Source: Salminus brasiliensis
Taxonomy: Eukaryota; Chordata; Actinopteri; Characiformes; Bryconidae
DNA length: 64,000 bases
NCBI RefSeq assembly: GCF_030463535.1
Contig: NC_132878.1
Span: forward strand, 90,443,507-90,507,506
Direction: 5' to 3'
The translations under genes were made by a program, and so were the position numbers. This document shows positions 22,366-34,077 of the stretch, one piece after another. Position 1 is the first letter of the stretch. The number at the start of each line of letters is the position of its first letter. The notes under the pieces are model-generated. The model ran no database searches, had not been told where the DNA came from, and worked only from the letters and a program-made list of their open reading frames with translations.

Positions 22366-23900
22366 TTTACATTTTTATTGATCCTCTATAAGATACTAGA
22401 ACAGCTGTGTTTTGTTAAGGAATATTTAATTATTATTTATTATTATTAATTATTGTATCATCTTATAATAAAATCTTTCTGATAAATGATCAGCTCTGTA
22501 GTTTTACACACTCTGGGTCAGTTGTGAGATCTTACACCTGGACTAATCTGAGATTCTTCAGAGCTCAGACTCAGGTAGAGAGATGGTAAATATCTAGTTT
22601 TTACTCTAGGAGGAAAAAAGAAACTGGCTTTCCTCGACACAATGGAGCAGCAGCTCTACTCGGAGCCTCTCCGAGATAACAGAAGACTGAGCGGGAGACC
22701 ACCATGGCCTCAGATCTGGAGGTGCTAATTCTCATACTGACCACTGCAAACTGCTCAAGTGCTGCTGAAGGCCTTCACACGCAGAAGCCAACAGGACAAT
22801 GTCATCTGCAAACAGCAGAAACAAGCCCCCGGCCCCTCCGCCTGAAGCCATCCTGCCCATGCCTTCGCATTGCTATCCTGTCCATGAATATCACAAACAG
22901 GAAGTGAGAGAAGGCACAGCTCTGATGGAGTCCAACACCAACACTGAACAAGCTTCAGTGCTGAGAATACGGACACAGCTCTCACACCGAGAGTCCAGGG
23001 ACTGCACGACTCGCATCAGCACCTGTCGCACCCCCGATACCCCAGGAGCACTTCCTACAAGATGTCTTGGGGAACACAGTCGTAAGTCTTCTCCTTCTCC
23101 ACAAAACACATGTAGACTGGAGTGATGTACTCCCATGTCCCCTCAACAATCTCAGAGAGAGTGAGGAGCTGGTCCAACTTTCTACAGCCAGGACAGAATC
23201 CGTATTAATCCACCTGAATCTGAGGTTTAACTATCAGGTGCATTCTCCTTTGCATTATACTGGACTAAACTTTCCAGGGAGGCTGAGATATGTGATGCAT
23301 CAATAATTTGCATGCACTCTCCAGTCCCCTTTCTTGAAAATGGGAACCACCACCCTGATTAGCCAGTCCAGAAGCACTGCTCCCGAGGTCCATGTAACAC
23401 TAGAAAGTGTCTTGACCAAGACAGCCCCCCAATGTTTAGAGCCTTTAGCAACTCCGGGCAAATCCCATCTACTCTTGATTTGCCACTGTGGTGCTTTCCA
23501 ACTACCTCAGTAACCTCAGCCAGAAAAGATGGATGATGCCCCAGTAGCCTCCAGCCCTGCCTAGTGTTCTATCCAGCACCCAACAATACCCTCAGCTGAG
23601 TTCAGAGCTTCAGCACCCTTACTGAGCACAGTTTGGATAGTGTCGCTCCTTCCCCTTCTGAGTTGTCGGAGTGCTTTCCAGAACCTCCTTGTGGCTGCAC
23701 TGAAGTCTTTCTCCATGGCCTCTCCAAACTACTCTGCAATAGCTGTTACCTTTTTTGCCTGCTGCCTCAATGGAATCGAGAGTACCCAGAGCCTTCCTCC
23801 ACTTGACAGCCTCCCTGATTACAGGTTGCCACCAAAAGAAGTCAAATTTGGTTATACTGCTTTTGAGAACCTGATGTTGTTGCAAAGCAGCTTTACAGAA
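22365..23900 (-). mobile_element. Unit C spacer end and LINE ORF2 fragment
   Basis: 22,365-22,620 is the last part of the unit spacer. 22,620-23,900 is the same decayed LINE as in the other units, with a small extra deletion near 23,563 and another near 23,840. The block upstream of the LINE seen in units B, D and E is missing from unit C. An L2 tail remnant follows (23,872-24,075). Confidence 0.75.
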
Positions 23901-24293
23901 ATATGGAAATAACAGATCAAATTAATAAATCAATAAATAAAAACAAATAAAATTGTAACCCCAAGTGAGCAAGCCAAAGGCGACAGTGGCAAGGAAAAAC
24001 TCCCTCAGAGCTGGAGGAAGAAACCTTGGGAGGAACCAAGACTCACTTTGGGGGACCCATCCTCCTCTGATAAAAAAAAAAACTATAAATTACTAAAAAT
24101 GGTGTAAAGTCAGGTGTAAAGGTGTGAATGTAAATGTAAATATAAGTCACCCAAGAGACACTATGAGTGAACCAAGGTACAATCTCTGGGTTTTGAACAT
24201 GGTGTTTCCTATCATGGACAAATTGTGTGCACTCCAAACCCAAACCTTAGAGGTGGTGGGTCCAGATAGTCGCCCCAAGTTATTTGTTCAGGC

Positions 24294-26580
24294 TCAGGCC
24301 GACTGGGGTAACCTCAGTTTGAATAATGTCAGTTTGAATAATCTGAAGGGGAGCCTACGTCTCCAGGTTTCCTGCATCACTGTGGACTGTGGGAGCACAG
24401 GCTCTGCTTCCACCACCAGCCCATGGAGCAGGATTTTTCCTTCAGAATGGAATCCACCCAGTATGTTATCATTACCGGGAGCCATGAACGACATCTACAG
24501 GGGGTGAACCGCATTCATCTTCTTTGGGATCTGTTGGACGGACAAAAGGACAAAGATTGATCAGACATTTCTGCCCACTATTAAAGTGATTATACAGTAA
24601 AAAATCTGGATCACTCAGAAATCGACTCACATACCTTAAACTTGGGGAATTTCAGCCTCCTGGATTTCTGCCTCACTGTGGGCTGTGGGAGAACAGCTTC
24701 ATCCTCAACCACCGGCCCACAGAGCAAGATGTCCGAAATCCCATCCTCACAGCTTTGTTTAGAACTGGAAGAAGCAGGAGCTTCTGTAGAGGCAGCACTG
24801 GAAGAGTTGTGCACCTTAGAGTTCACTGTGAAGAACCTCTTCATCCTCCCTCGAAGTGACTGGGAGGTTCTGAGGAACGGTGCTACAAGGTAAGCTTTAG
24901 CCGCCCTTTTAATTGCAGCACAAAGTGGACTGCAGCTGAAGCAGCCGCACTCCTCCCCCACCGCCTCTACGCTTTGGGAAGTGAGACTTGCCCCAGCTCT
25001 ACTGCTGTTGTCTTCCTGAGGTGAACTGATGTCCTGATGAGAAGTGCTTACCCCATCCTGTTCATCAATAACTTCCACAGTGAACCTGCCTATAACTCTG
25101 GGGACATAAGTAATAAAGAAAAGGTCCTTAGTGTTAGTGAACTAATGCTGTACGTTACCTATTTACAGAACAGCTCTGCACTCTGAGTAATCTTTATCAG
25201 TGCATACTATGTACAGTACACCAAGTGTGTCTCCTTAGTTCCAGTGTTTTCAGAGCTGAGATACAACACATGGAACAAATGAAGCACTTAATAAATGAAT
25301 TCATAAGTAATATATATTCATAATAAAAAAACAAAACAAAACAAACATACCGTATTTTCTTCAACCGCTTAATGGTGTTCTGCTCATCAGCGTCAGTTTT
25401 GGAGGAGAAACCATCTACCTTCTCCCAACCATCTACCTTAGGGTGTTTCTCAGGCGTCCCAAACAGATTTTCCTGTGGAGCGCTTTTACCCTCAGCTACA
25501 GACGGGCCTGCGGCCTTACCCGTTTCACTGTTGATGACAATAAAAGAAACAAATTATAAATCAAACAGCTCAAAGAATCTGGGGGTGTTTCACAAAGCAG
25601 GATTCTTAGTTCAGCCAGAAAAGCCCAGATCCCAGCCTGTCCAATAGAAGAAGACCTGAGGGACATTCCTATCCTCACCATTGGGCTAAAGTTATCTGGC
25701 TAGCTGAGAAATGCTGATTTGTGAAACACCCCCTGCAGATCTTTCTAATGCAACGGTTTGCTTACCATTCTTGACGAGACTGCAGCCATGGGTGCTTTTC
25801 CACATCTGTCACAGACGGGCGAGTTGAAGGGTCGTACTGCAGCATGTAGGAAATTAAGGCCCGACAGGGCTCCTCCACTGTGATCCCAACTGGATACTGC
25901 AGGGCTTTACGCTGGACCCGTAGCAATTTATGCGCACGCTTTTCTTTAAAGGGCACGGACCCGGTAACCATTACGTAAAGAACCACTCCCAGGCTCCACA
26001 CATCACTTTTCTTTGGATCATAAGGCTGACGCCTAATCACCTCCGGTGCAGCGTAGAAACGAGTGCAGCAATATGTCTCACTCATTTCTGGGAAGCCTTT
26101 TGAAAAGCGTGAAAGACCAAAGTCTGCTAGCTTGACTTGATAATCAGCTGTCAGCAGAACATTTGTACATTTGAGGTCTCGATGCACAATGTCCTGCTTG
26201 TGCAGGTAGACCACAGCACTGACAAGCTGGGAGAACCAGGTTTTGGCCAGGCCAGTGGGGATGTGGTGGCGCAGCTTGATCTCCCGATTGAGATCTGTTA
26301 TAGCAGCCTCCATCACGATACAGACCTGTCCGTTATTCATCTTAACAATGTTGTGCACCTCAACAATGTAAGGGTGCTTCACTTTTTTCAGAATGGCGAG
26401 TTCCCGGGGCAGAAATTTCTGAACTAAAGTACTTGACCCCCTCCTGCTGTCTATTATTTTAATAGCCACCTGGTTGGGGTGCTTTTCAGAGGTGGCCAGT
26501 TTAACCTGGCCAAAATTCCCTTCACCTATCTTGCGCAGCACCGTGTAGCCCATTCGTCTCAGGACTGTCTCAGTGGCCAT
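24294..26580 (-). CDS. Copy C, TSSK-family serine/threonine kinase, intact
   Basis: Predicted protein kinase of the testis-specific (TSSK) family, expected to phosphorylate Ser/Thr in developing sperm. Exons: 25,766-26,580; 25,351-25,527; 24,635-25,097; 24,294-24,494; junction phases agree and the protein is about 551 residues. Kinase domain, residues 10-266: GEGNFG 19-24, Lys41, Glu60, HRDLKCTN with Asp135 and Asn140, DFG 153-155, APE 178-180, Arg254; all catalytic residues are present. FLPRELAIL, HRDLKC and YAAPEV are TSSK-like features. The tail is Ser-rich with a CGCFSCSPLC cluster and a basic KRAAKAY...RMKRFF stretch, unusually long for this family. The alternative acceptor at 24,530 gives an 11-residue end (496 residues in total). 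It has a complete promoter block upstream. Exact orthology to one numbered TSSK is not claimed. Confidence 0.85.
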
Positions 26581-26695
26581 TTTCTCCCTGTGGATTAAAA
26601 GAGAAGCTGAAAGTTAGAAAGTTTTAAAAGAGAATCAGATGTAGAACCTGTTTCTGGTTCTAGATAAGATGGCTCTAGATAACTGTGTTAACCAA

Positions 26696-26822
26696 ATGAC
26701 ATCACTGTCATTTAGACCGTAGAAATCAAGTGTCTCGAGAGCTGCTGAATCCTTGACTGAGCCCATGAGGGAGAGAACACCCCTTTTTATAGGGTTCCGT
26801 GATGTCATCGGTATGACATCAC
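26696..26822 (-). promoter_or_regulatory. TATA box plus CRE-like palindrome, copy C promoter
   Basis: The minus strand carries GTGATGTCAT-4 nt-ATGACATCAC (26,799-26,822), a CTATAAAAAG box (26,783-26,792) and a further ATGACATCAC (26,696-26,705) between the TATA box and the start codon. Initiation is expected near 26,755, giving a leader of about 175 nt. CREM-driven promoters of spermatid genes commonly pair such elements; use here is an inference. Confidence 0.65.
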
Positions 26823-26885
26823 AATGGAGAGGTGAGCTGGGGTCAGTGAGGTCATTTTCTTCATTGGCTGTACAGGACTGTATGT

Positions 26886-26911
26886 ACACACACACACACA
26901 CACACACACAC
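26886..26911. repeat. (AC)n microsatellite upstream of copy C
   Basis: Perfect AC run, same position as in units A, D and E. Confidence 0.9.
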
Positions 26912-27267
26912 TGTGCTGTGAAAATGTGTCAAAATAAAAGTCACACAAACAAAACAGAAATACAAAATTCTTTCAAACTAAAAGCTAAAATTACTGTTGC
27001 ACATTTGTGTGCCCTTTTTTGTGCTAATCTGATTTTTTTTTGTGATGCGTTACACCACTACCTCTGACAAAGACCAAACTGGGCTCTACCTTGAAATGCA
27101 AAATACTTTGACAGTCTTCAGATTTAGTAATAACATGTACGTTATGTTGATGCATTTTTTGAAAGAAAGGCAGGGGTGCCAATATTTTCGGTCATGTCTT
27201 TATCTAGTGGAAAGAAGTATATTGTGTAGTGAAGTCAAGTGATAACTAATTCCTGTTACTATGCAAT

Positions 27268-27481
27268 GGGCAGTGGTGGCTCAGCATTTAGAGCACTGGG
27301 CTATTGATGGTAGGTTTGCAGGTTCGATACCATGGTTCAGCAAGCTGCCACTGTTGAGCTCTTGAGCAAGGCTTTTAACACTCTCAGTGCCCTGGATGGT
27401 GCAGCAAAGGCTCCTCGCTAGTGTGTGTGTGTGTTTTCACTGCATGCATGGGTTAAAGTCAGAGGCCAGATTCCATTTCTG
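27268..27481 (+). mobile_element. Old tRNA-derived SINE, unit C
   Basis: Contains a tRNA-like A box (gtggctcagcatttagagc) and B box (ggttcgatacc), then the body motifs caagctgccactgttg and cttgagcaaggctttt. Diverged relatives of the same family are younger at 33,770 and 43,583. Same position in D (41,419-41,634) and E (51,277-51,490). Confidence 0.75.
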
Positions 27482-27884
27482 TCCAACAAAAATGGAGAAC
27501 ATGGGTGTTTTTGCCTATATTTTAACAGTTGCTGCTTTAATGTATGAGAGTCTGACCTCTCTGAAGCAACAACAGCAGCCCCTTATACATCACTGCTGAT
27601 CACCATACAGCAGAAACACTGAGTCGTGGTTCTAGATAGAGTAGTTTACTAACCACTTCACCTCAGGTTCAGTTCTCACATCGGTTAACCCCCAGTGCAT
27701 CATGTGGGTTTTTTTAGCACCTCTGTGTTCCAGTCAGATCTGCTGGAATATAAAATATATTTGATCTGGTTTATCCTGTTATTGTAATGTACACTGACAG
27801 ACAGACAAAGGTTTGTTTAACATGCCAAGATCAATGGCGCCAAGGGTCCTTTTGCCCGATGGGCATTGCACTACAGTCCGAACC

Positions 27885-28106
27885 TAGACCTCAAGGGTGG
27901 TGGGTCCATGTTGTCGTCCTATGATATTTTAACAACCAGGCTGTGGGAGAACATTGCCGGGAGCCGTTTTAAACATTTCGTAATCTGTTAGAAGGACAAA
28001 ATGACATATGACCAAACATTTCTGACCAAAATTTAAAGTGATTTACAGTATAAAATTTGAATCACTAAAAATCCTTACACTTGGGTATTTTCAGGGTCGG
28101 TACTAC
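27885..28106 (-). pseudogene. Relic of an older kinase gene 3' end, unit C
   Basis: Recognisably aligned with the exon 4/intron 3 region of the kinase genes (for example 24,248-24,660): ggtggtgggtcc, gccgggagcc, acaaaatgaca, aacatttctgacc, aaagtgatttacagta and tcactaaaaatc in the same order, but far more diverged and with deletions. It then jumps to gggtcggtactacaaag, which matches a point inside exon 3, before a Tc1-like fragment. It predates the five recent copies. Equivalent relics: 42,045-42,268 and 51,895-52,025. Confidence 0.65.
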
Positions 28107-28545
28107 AAAGTTTTGGCTTCTCTATGTGAACATAGAGCTGATGTGCCTTGGCAAAAAGTTCCATTTCTGTCTCATCTGTCCATAGGACATTCTCCCAGAA
28201 GCTTTGGGGCTTGTCAACATGTAGCTTGGCAAATTCCAGTCTGGCTTTTTATTATTTGTATTCAACAATGGTGTCCTCCTTGGTCGTCTCCCATGAAGTC
28301 CACTTTGGCTCAAACAACGACGGATGGTGCGATCTGACACTGATGTTCCTTGAGCTTCAAGTTCACCTTTAACAATTTTGTCCACGTGTGTATAGTGCAA
28401 TAACACACATGCTGCTCTCGTACATACTTCATATATCCCCACCGGCCCTGCTTACGTTTATTTATTGTTTGTTGTTAATAGCTCTTCTGTTGTTATGCTT
28501 ATGGTAATATGTGAACTTCAATGTAGTGACATTGTCAGAGTGTAG
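28107..28545 (-). mobile_element. Tc1/mariner-like transposase N-terminal fragment, unit C
   Basis: The minus-strand frame 28,122-28,442 reads VSDRTIRRCLSQSGLHGRRP then SYGQMRQKWNFL. This is the second helix-turn-helix and the run toward the first catalytic Asp of Tc1-type transposases. In WSDET position it has YGQMRQ, so the catalytic residue is lost. Only the N-terminal third remains. Confidence 0.75.
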
Positions 28546-28941
28546 CTAGTGCGGCAGATCAGACTATAACAGTCTAACTAAAAAAGGAGAGCAAGAAGGT
28601 AACACAGATACAGGAGCACCCTGAAATACTGTCATCCCTCCACTCCACCGTCATCAAACCTGAGTGATCTTGTGGAAGCAGCAAGACAATTCAATTTAAT
28701 TACATTTTATTTATATAGGCTTTTTATAACAAAGCAGCTTCACAGAGATTCGGGTCCGAGCCTCTTTTGAGCAAGCTAGTCGAGAGGAAGAACCTTAAGA
28801 GGAACCCAGACTCAAAAGGGGAACCCATCCTCCTAAGGTAAATAAAGGTAAATGTGGCATCAAGCCACACAAGATGTGAGTGAGATTATCAAGCCCATGC
28901 AGGTAAAAGTCAGAAGCATAGTCCTGCAGTGAGGTGAGGAT
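28546..28941 (-). mobile_element. Older L2 3'-end fragments, unit C/D
   Basis: Same composite as 11,265-11,696: a 3' UTR piece, then a caattt-type tail (28,688-28,705) and the cagcttcacagag and gaggaacccagactc motifs. Confidence 0.65.
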
Positions 28942-29801
28942 CAAGTCAAGTCAAGTCATGTCAAGTCAGATTTATTTGTATAGCTCTTTACAGCTGTTGT
29001 CATCACAAAGCAGCTTTACATAATTAGTAATTAATAAAAGACAGAGACAAAGAAGAAAGAAGAAATAACGTAAGACATGTTGGATCAAAGACCCCCAGTG
29101 AGCCCCAACGGGACAGTGGCAAGGAAAAACTCTGTCAGAGCTGGAGGAAGAAACCTTAGGAGGAACCAAGACTCATAAGGGGGACCCATCCTCCTCTGGT
29201 CAGAACTATTTAAACATTAACATTAATTTAAACATAAATTACCAAACTAGAAACAACAGATAGTTAATAGTGGTGATATTAATAGTGGCAGATAGTTACA
29301 AGTCCATTTTTATTTTAGGTTTTAACATGGTCATTAAACAGGTAGCAGTGGTAGGCGGGTGAGCCGCTGGTCTGCTATAGGTGGTGGTGGGTGGGGGGCC
29401 TGCTGGTTGGACCGATAGGTGGCAGCTGGTTTGATGCAGGTAGAGGGGACCTCAGCGGGCAATCTTCCTGCAGGTTGGGCTGGGTGGCCATTTACTCGGA
29501 GATTGTAAAAAGAGAGAGTTAGTTCTGAGAGGAATTTTATGGAGGGCAGAGAATGTTGAGCAGTATCAGAGTGTGTCTGATGACTCCGGCAGGTCTGACT
29601 ATAACAGCCTAATTAAAAGGAGAGAGCCAGAAGGTAACGCAGACACGGGAGCACCCTGAAAACGCCTGCATCTATCTGCTCCACCGTCCACAAACCTGAG
29701 TGATCGCATGTAAGCAGCGAGACGACAGCTCCAGCATCTCAGTATACTACAATTCCCTGGGTCCGCGAACCCCTGGACCCGCAGCCTTTATCTAAGAAAC
29801 A

Positions 29802-32207
29802 TTAATTACCAAAAGCTAAACTAAACATATGAGTTTTCAGCTTAGATTTAAAGATTGAGACTGTGTCTGAGTCCCGAACATTATCTGGAAGGTTATTCCA
29901 GAGTTGGGGGGCTTTATAAGAAAAGGCTCTTCCACCTGCTGAGGTTTTCTGAAATTTGGGAACGAGTAAGAGTCCAGCACCCTGAGATCTAAGTAGTCTT
30001 GATGGTTCGTAATATGTAATAAGATCCCGCAGGTACTCAGGAGCGAGGCCATGTAGGGCTTTATATGTTAATAGAAGAATCTTGTATTCGATACAGAATT
30101 TAACTGGGAGCCAATGAAGTGCTGATAGAACTGGACTGATATGGTCAAATTTTCTAGTTTTAGTAAGGACCCTGGCTGCAGCATTTTGAACCAGCTGAAG
30201 TTTATTGAGGTTCCTGCTGGAACAACCTGACAGTAGTGCATTACAGTAATCTAGCCTTGAGGTAATAAAAGCGTGTACTAGCTTTTCTGCGTCTTGTAGA
30301 GATAAGGAGTTTCTTAGTTTGGCAATGTTCCTAAGCTGCATAAAGGCTGTTCTACTAATATTAGCTATATGCTGCTCAAATGATGAATCTGAGTCGAATA
30401 TGACACCAAGATTTTTAGCTGCTAGATCAGGAATGATGGAAGCATCAGCCAAGTCTAACATTAAGTCAGATAGTTTATTTCTAGTATCTTTTGGACCTAA
30501 AAGGAGAACCTCGGTTTTGTCACTGTTGAGGAGAAGGAAGTTATGTGACATCCAGAGTTTTATATCTTTTACACAGTCCTCCATTTTCTGTAATCTGAAT
30601 TTATCGTCAGGTTTGGCTGATATATAGAGCTGTGTGTCATCTGCATAGAAATGGAAATTAACGCCATGTCTGCTTATAACTGAGCCCAGTGGTAATTTGT
30701 AAAATGTAAATAATAGCGGTCCTAAATTGAGCCTTGCGGAACTCCATATCTTACTTCTGTGTAATTTGAAGATAGGACTGTTCCTGTGATTCCAACCATT
30801 TTCTCTAATCTTTCTAGTAACATAGTATGATCTATTGCATCAAAGGCTGCACTAAGGTCTAGTAGGACTAATAAAGATACATAGCCTTGATCAGAGGCAT
30901 GAAGGAGATCATTTGTAATTTTCACTAGGGCTGTCTCTGTGCTGTAAATGGGTCTGAATCCAGATTGGAATTTCTCATACATGTCATTCTTACTCAGGTA
31001 TAAGCAGAGTTGTTGGGCCACAGCTTTTTCTAATATCTTAGATACGAAAGTTAAGTTGGAGATGGGTCTGTAATTAGATAATACGCTAGGATCAAGATTT
31101 GGTTTCTTGAGTAAAGGTTTTATGACTGCTATTTTAAGGGTTTAGGGTACATGCCCAAGGCTAAGGGATGAATTTACAATTGTTAAAAGAGGTCTGATTA
31201 TGATTGGGAGAATTTCTTTTAGTATGTTAGAGGGAATTGGGTCAAGTGCCCAAGTTGTACAATTTGCTGAGGAAATAATTTTTTCTAGTTCTGGCTGTGG
31301 AAGTGGGTAGAAGGCTTCCAGCCTTTGTTCTACAACTAAGTTATGTTCTAAAACAGCTCCACCAGGTGACGGCCATGTTTGATTTAATAAGCAGGGTTGG
31401 ATTTGTTGTCTAATATTTTCTATTTTATTATTAAAATAATTCATAAAAAACATGACTGGTTAAAGATGTTGGAATCTGGGGTTGAGAATCTGCCTGGCTT
31501 TTAGTAAGTTTAGAGATCTCACTAAAAAGAACTCTGGGATTGTTTTTGATTTTCTCGATCAGCGAGGCCAAATACGCTGAGTGAGCTTTAATGAGTGTCT
31601 TTCTATATTGACTAAGGCTGTCCTTCCAGTCAGAGTGGAACACCTCTAGTTTGGTCGTCCGCCATTTACGCTCTAGTTTCCGCACCGTTTGTTTTAAGGT
31701 ACGAGTTTGATCACTGTACCACGGTGCGAGCCTTTTTTGCCTTGTCATTTTACTTTTAAACGGTGCTACTTTGTCTAAGGTTGATCGAAGGGTATTTTCT
31801 AGATCATTTGTTAATTTATCGAGCTCCGTTTGGTCTGATGGAGTGTGAGCTAAGGTCAATAGGGGTGGGAGTTTTTCAGTAAACTGTACAGCTGTCATTG
31901 GGGTTACTGTACGCTTTAGACAGTGTTGGGGGGACAAATGAACATTTTGCCTAAGATGTAGCTCAAAGAAGATTAGATAATGGTCTCATATTACTGAGCT
32001 CTGAGGTACAATATTTAGATGATCAATGCTAACACTCAGGGTCAGGACTAGATCTAGGACATGGTTACAGTAATGTGTGGGTCCAGTTACGTTTTGTGTG
32101 ATTCTGACAGAATCTAAAACTGATACAAACGCCTTTGTTAATGGATCGTCTGCTTTTACAAAATGAATATTAAAGTCTCCTACTATTATAACTTTGTCGC
32201 TGCACAC
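29802..32207 (-). pseudogene. L2 ORF2: endonuclease, RT and C-terminal domain, broken
   Basis: In minus-strand order: endonuclease piece VIIVGDFNIHF (31,986-32,207); linker with LERKWRTTKLEVFHSDWK (31,431-31,937); RT fingers with LDPIPSNILKEILP (31,142-31,453); palm with FQSGFRPIYSTETAL, LDLSAAFDAIDH and YGVPQGSI (30,722-31,021). The YADD catalytic box is at 30,636-30,647, followed by WMSHNFLLLNSDKTEVLLLG. The C-terminal domain holds TSRLDYCNALLSGC, LHWLPV and SIFKSKLKTHMFSLA (to 29,802). These are strong L2-clade landmarks. At least three frameshifts or stops interrupt it. Confidence 0.9.
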
Positions 32208-32893
32208 TGCCGAGTCTGCAGCAAAATCACTAAATTCTTTTAAAAATTTAGAATAGGGCCCTGGAGGCCTATAGATATTAATTAGTGTGAATGCATTTTT
32301 ATTTGTGGCTGAATTTGATATATTAATGTAGAGAATCTCAAAAGAAGTGAAGGTGTTACAGTGTTTTTGAATAATATCTAGTGTATTCTGATAGATTATG
32401 CATACTCCACCTCCTCTGCCTGATAATCTAGGGCTATGTACATATTTATAACCTGCAGGGGTGGCTTCATTTAGTGCTACATATTGATCAGGTCTAATCC
32501 AGGTTTCAGTGAAGCAGAGAACGTCTAGTTTCTGATCACATATAATTTAATTTATAATAACTGCTTTCGAGTTTAGTGATCTAATGTTAAGTAGACTTAG
32601 CTTTAGGTCTGAGTTGCTGCTGTTATCGTTTGATTGCGAATTTGAATTTTCCACTGATCAAATTATTAAAACGAGCTGATCTAGATGTTCTATGTTTGCG
32701 TTTAATTCGGGGCACAGACACAGTCTCAATACAGTGAAACCTGGGTGACGCCTCAAAGCAGCTCTCAGACGGTCGGTTTAACCTGTCTGTCTGCGGCCTG
32801 GTCTCGGCTCTGGTTTGTCAGCAGCCTTTTACACTCCTCTGCCGACTAACTAGCAGACTATGGGCTATGCTGCACGAAAGTACCCTTACCCTA

Positions 32894-33178
32894 TTATATA
32901 TTATCCTTCGTAACTTCTGCTTGCCGCAGATGAATATCATTGACCCCTACATGAATAACTATCCTTGAATATCTCCTGTTTGCTAACCGCTTAAGGTTGC
33001 CGCTAATGTCCGGCTCTCTGGCTCCCGGTAAACGGCTAACGGTCACTGCTGGAGCCCCTAAAGGACTAGCTATCTTCACGTGAACAATAGAGTCTCCTAT
33101 TACCAGAGTACTGTGAACAGGCTCCTCAGCGGGTGTTTTGCTGAGCAGGGCAAACCTGTTTGACACGTGAATCGACAA
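32894..33178 (-). pseudogene. L2 ORF1 esterase-domain fragment
   Basis: Reads LVIGDSIVH (the SGNH GDS serine block), [20 protein letters not shown] and [14 protein letters not shown] (GxND block). The upstream Cys-containing and coiled-coil part is missing. The domain is known from CR1/L2-type ORF1 proteins. Confidence 0.8.
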
Positions 33179-33338
33179 AGTAGATGACTAAACAGATATA
33201 AAAAATAAGCACTAGAAAGTGATAGAAAGCAGAAAACACAAGCTAAACACGGAGACAGTGATTCCTCCAAGGTCCGGGTCAGGAGTCAGGATTTCCCACA
33301 AGGGTTAGCGGCAAGGGTCCAGTCCAGCGGGCAGCGGG

Positions 33339-33590
33339 TCAACACCTAAAATGTGAACGACTAATAAAAGCATTGCCCATCACATCGTAGTGGATTCTGA
33401 TGAGTAGCCTTTTATTGACCACTTCTTCCAGACGTCCCTTACGCTTGGTCATGGGACTATTTGGAGATACACTCTTTATGTTTCTCTCTACCATTATCAA
33501 CTCCCAGTTTCTCAAATGTTCACAATAGTTGTCAGCTAACTGTTTGGGTAGCCCAACCAGGAACCAGAAGCTTTTGTCCTCGGGTTCCAC
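33339..33590 (-). other. Conserved 83-codon open frame, unit D
   Basis: Same unidentified frame as 14,436-14,687 with one visible residue change (WKL to WEL). Lies directly after the L2 insertion site. Confidence 0.35.
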
Positions 33591-33769
33591 GTTGGCCCCA
33601 CATGTGTATGCCCACCAGAGTCAGTAATGGGACCAGGAGGAGTAAAACATGGGCCCCATCTGGATTCTACACTGTATATGGAGCCTAGACGTGGAATTAA
33701 GGTGGGCTGTAACGATGGGCCCATCTGAATTTGTTCAGAACTATAAATAAATAAATTTAACATTAGACA

Positions 33770-34010
33770 GGGCAGTGGTGGCTCAGCGGTTAGAGCGCCA
33801 GGATATCGATAACAGGGTTGTGGATTCCCGGGCTCGGCAAGCTGCCACTGTTGGGCCCTTGAGCAAGGCCCTTTACCCTCTCTGCTCCCCGGGCACTGGA
33901 GTGTGTGTGTGTGTGAGTGTGTGTTCACTACCAGATGGGTTAAATGCGGAGGACACATTTCGCTGTACAGTCCACACTGTACAGTGACAAATATGTGCAC
34001 CTTTACATTA
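33770..34010 (+). mobile_element. Young tRNA-derived SINE, unit D
   Basis: Starts gggcagtggtggctcagcgg (A-box-like) and continues through caagctgccactgttgggcc, cttgagcaaggccctttacc, a GT repeat and gatgggttaaatgcggagga. The usual ggttcgattcc B box (present in 43,583) is shortened here to gttgtggattcc. Absent from the same place in unit B (about 14,857). Confidence 0.85.
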
Positions 34011-34077
34011 CTTAAATGTAAATTGAACATTAGACAAACTTCATCAAACACATTTGTGATGATTATTTTTATTTATA

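Larger units (their letters stand above)
28942..33325 (-). mobile_element. L2-clade LINE copy 2, nearly full length
   Basis: The 3' tail is a TCAAG repeat at 28,942-28,972, then the 3' UTR to 29,801 and ORF2 to about 32,560. ORF1 esterase remains lie at 32,894-33,178. The ORF1 N-terminus (13,790-14,270 in copy 1) is deleted here. The left flank has also lost about 30 bp compared with the empty site in unit E. Several frameshifts make it non-autonomous. Confidence 0.85.

Noticed and set aside
26137-26427. 96-codon plus-strand frame within the kinase exon
   Set aside because: Antisense shadow of the kinase coding sequence; conserved only through the kinase codons.
26635-26907. 90-codon minus-strand frame upstream of copy C (also D and E)
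   Set aside because: It runs through the AC microsatellite, CRE palindrome and TATA box; promoter and leader explain it better than a protein.
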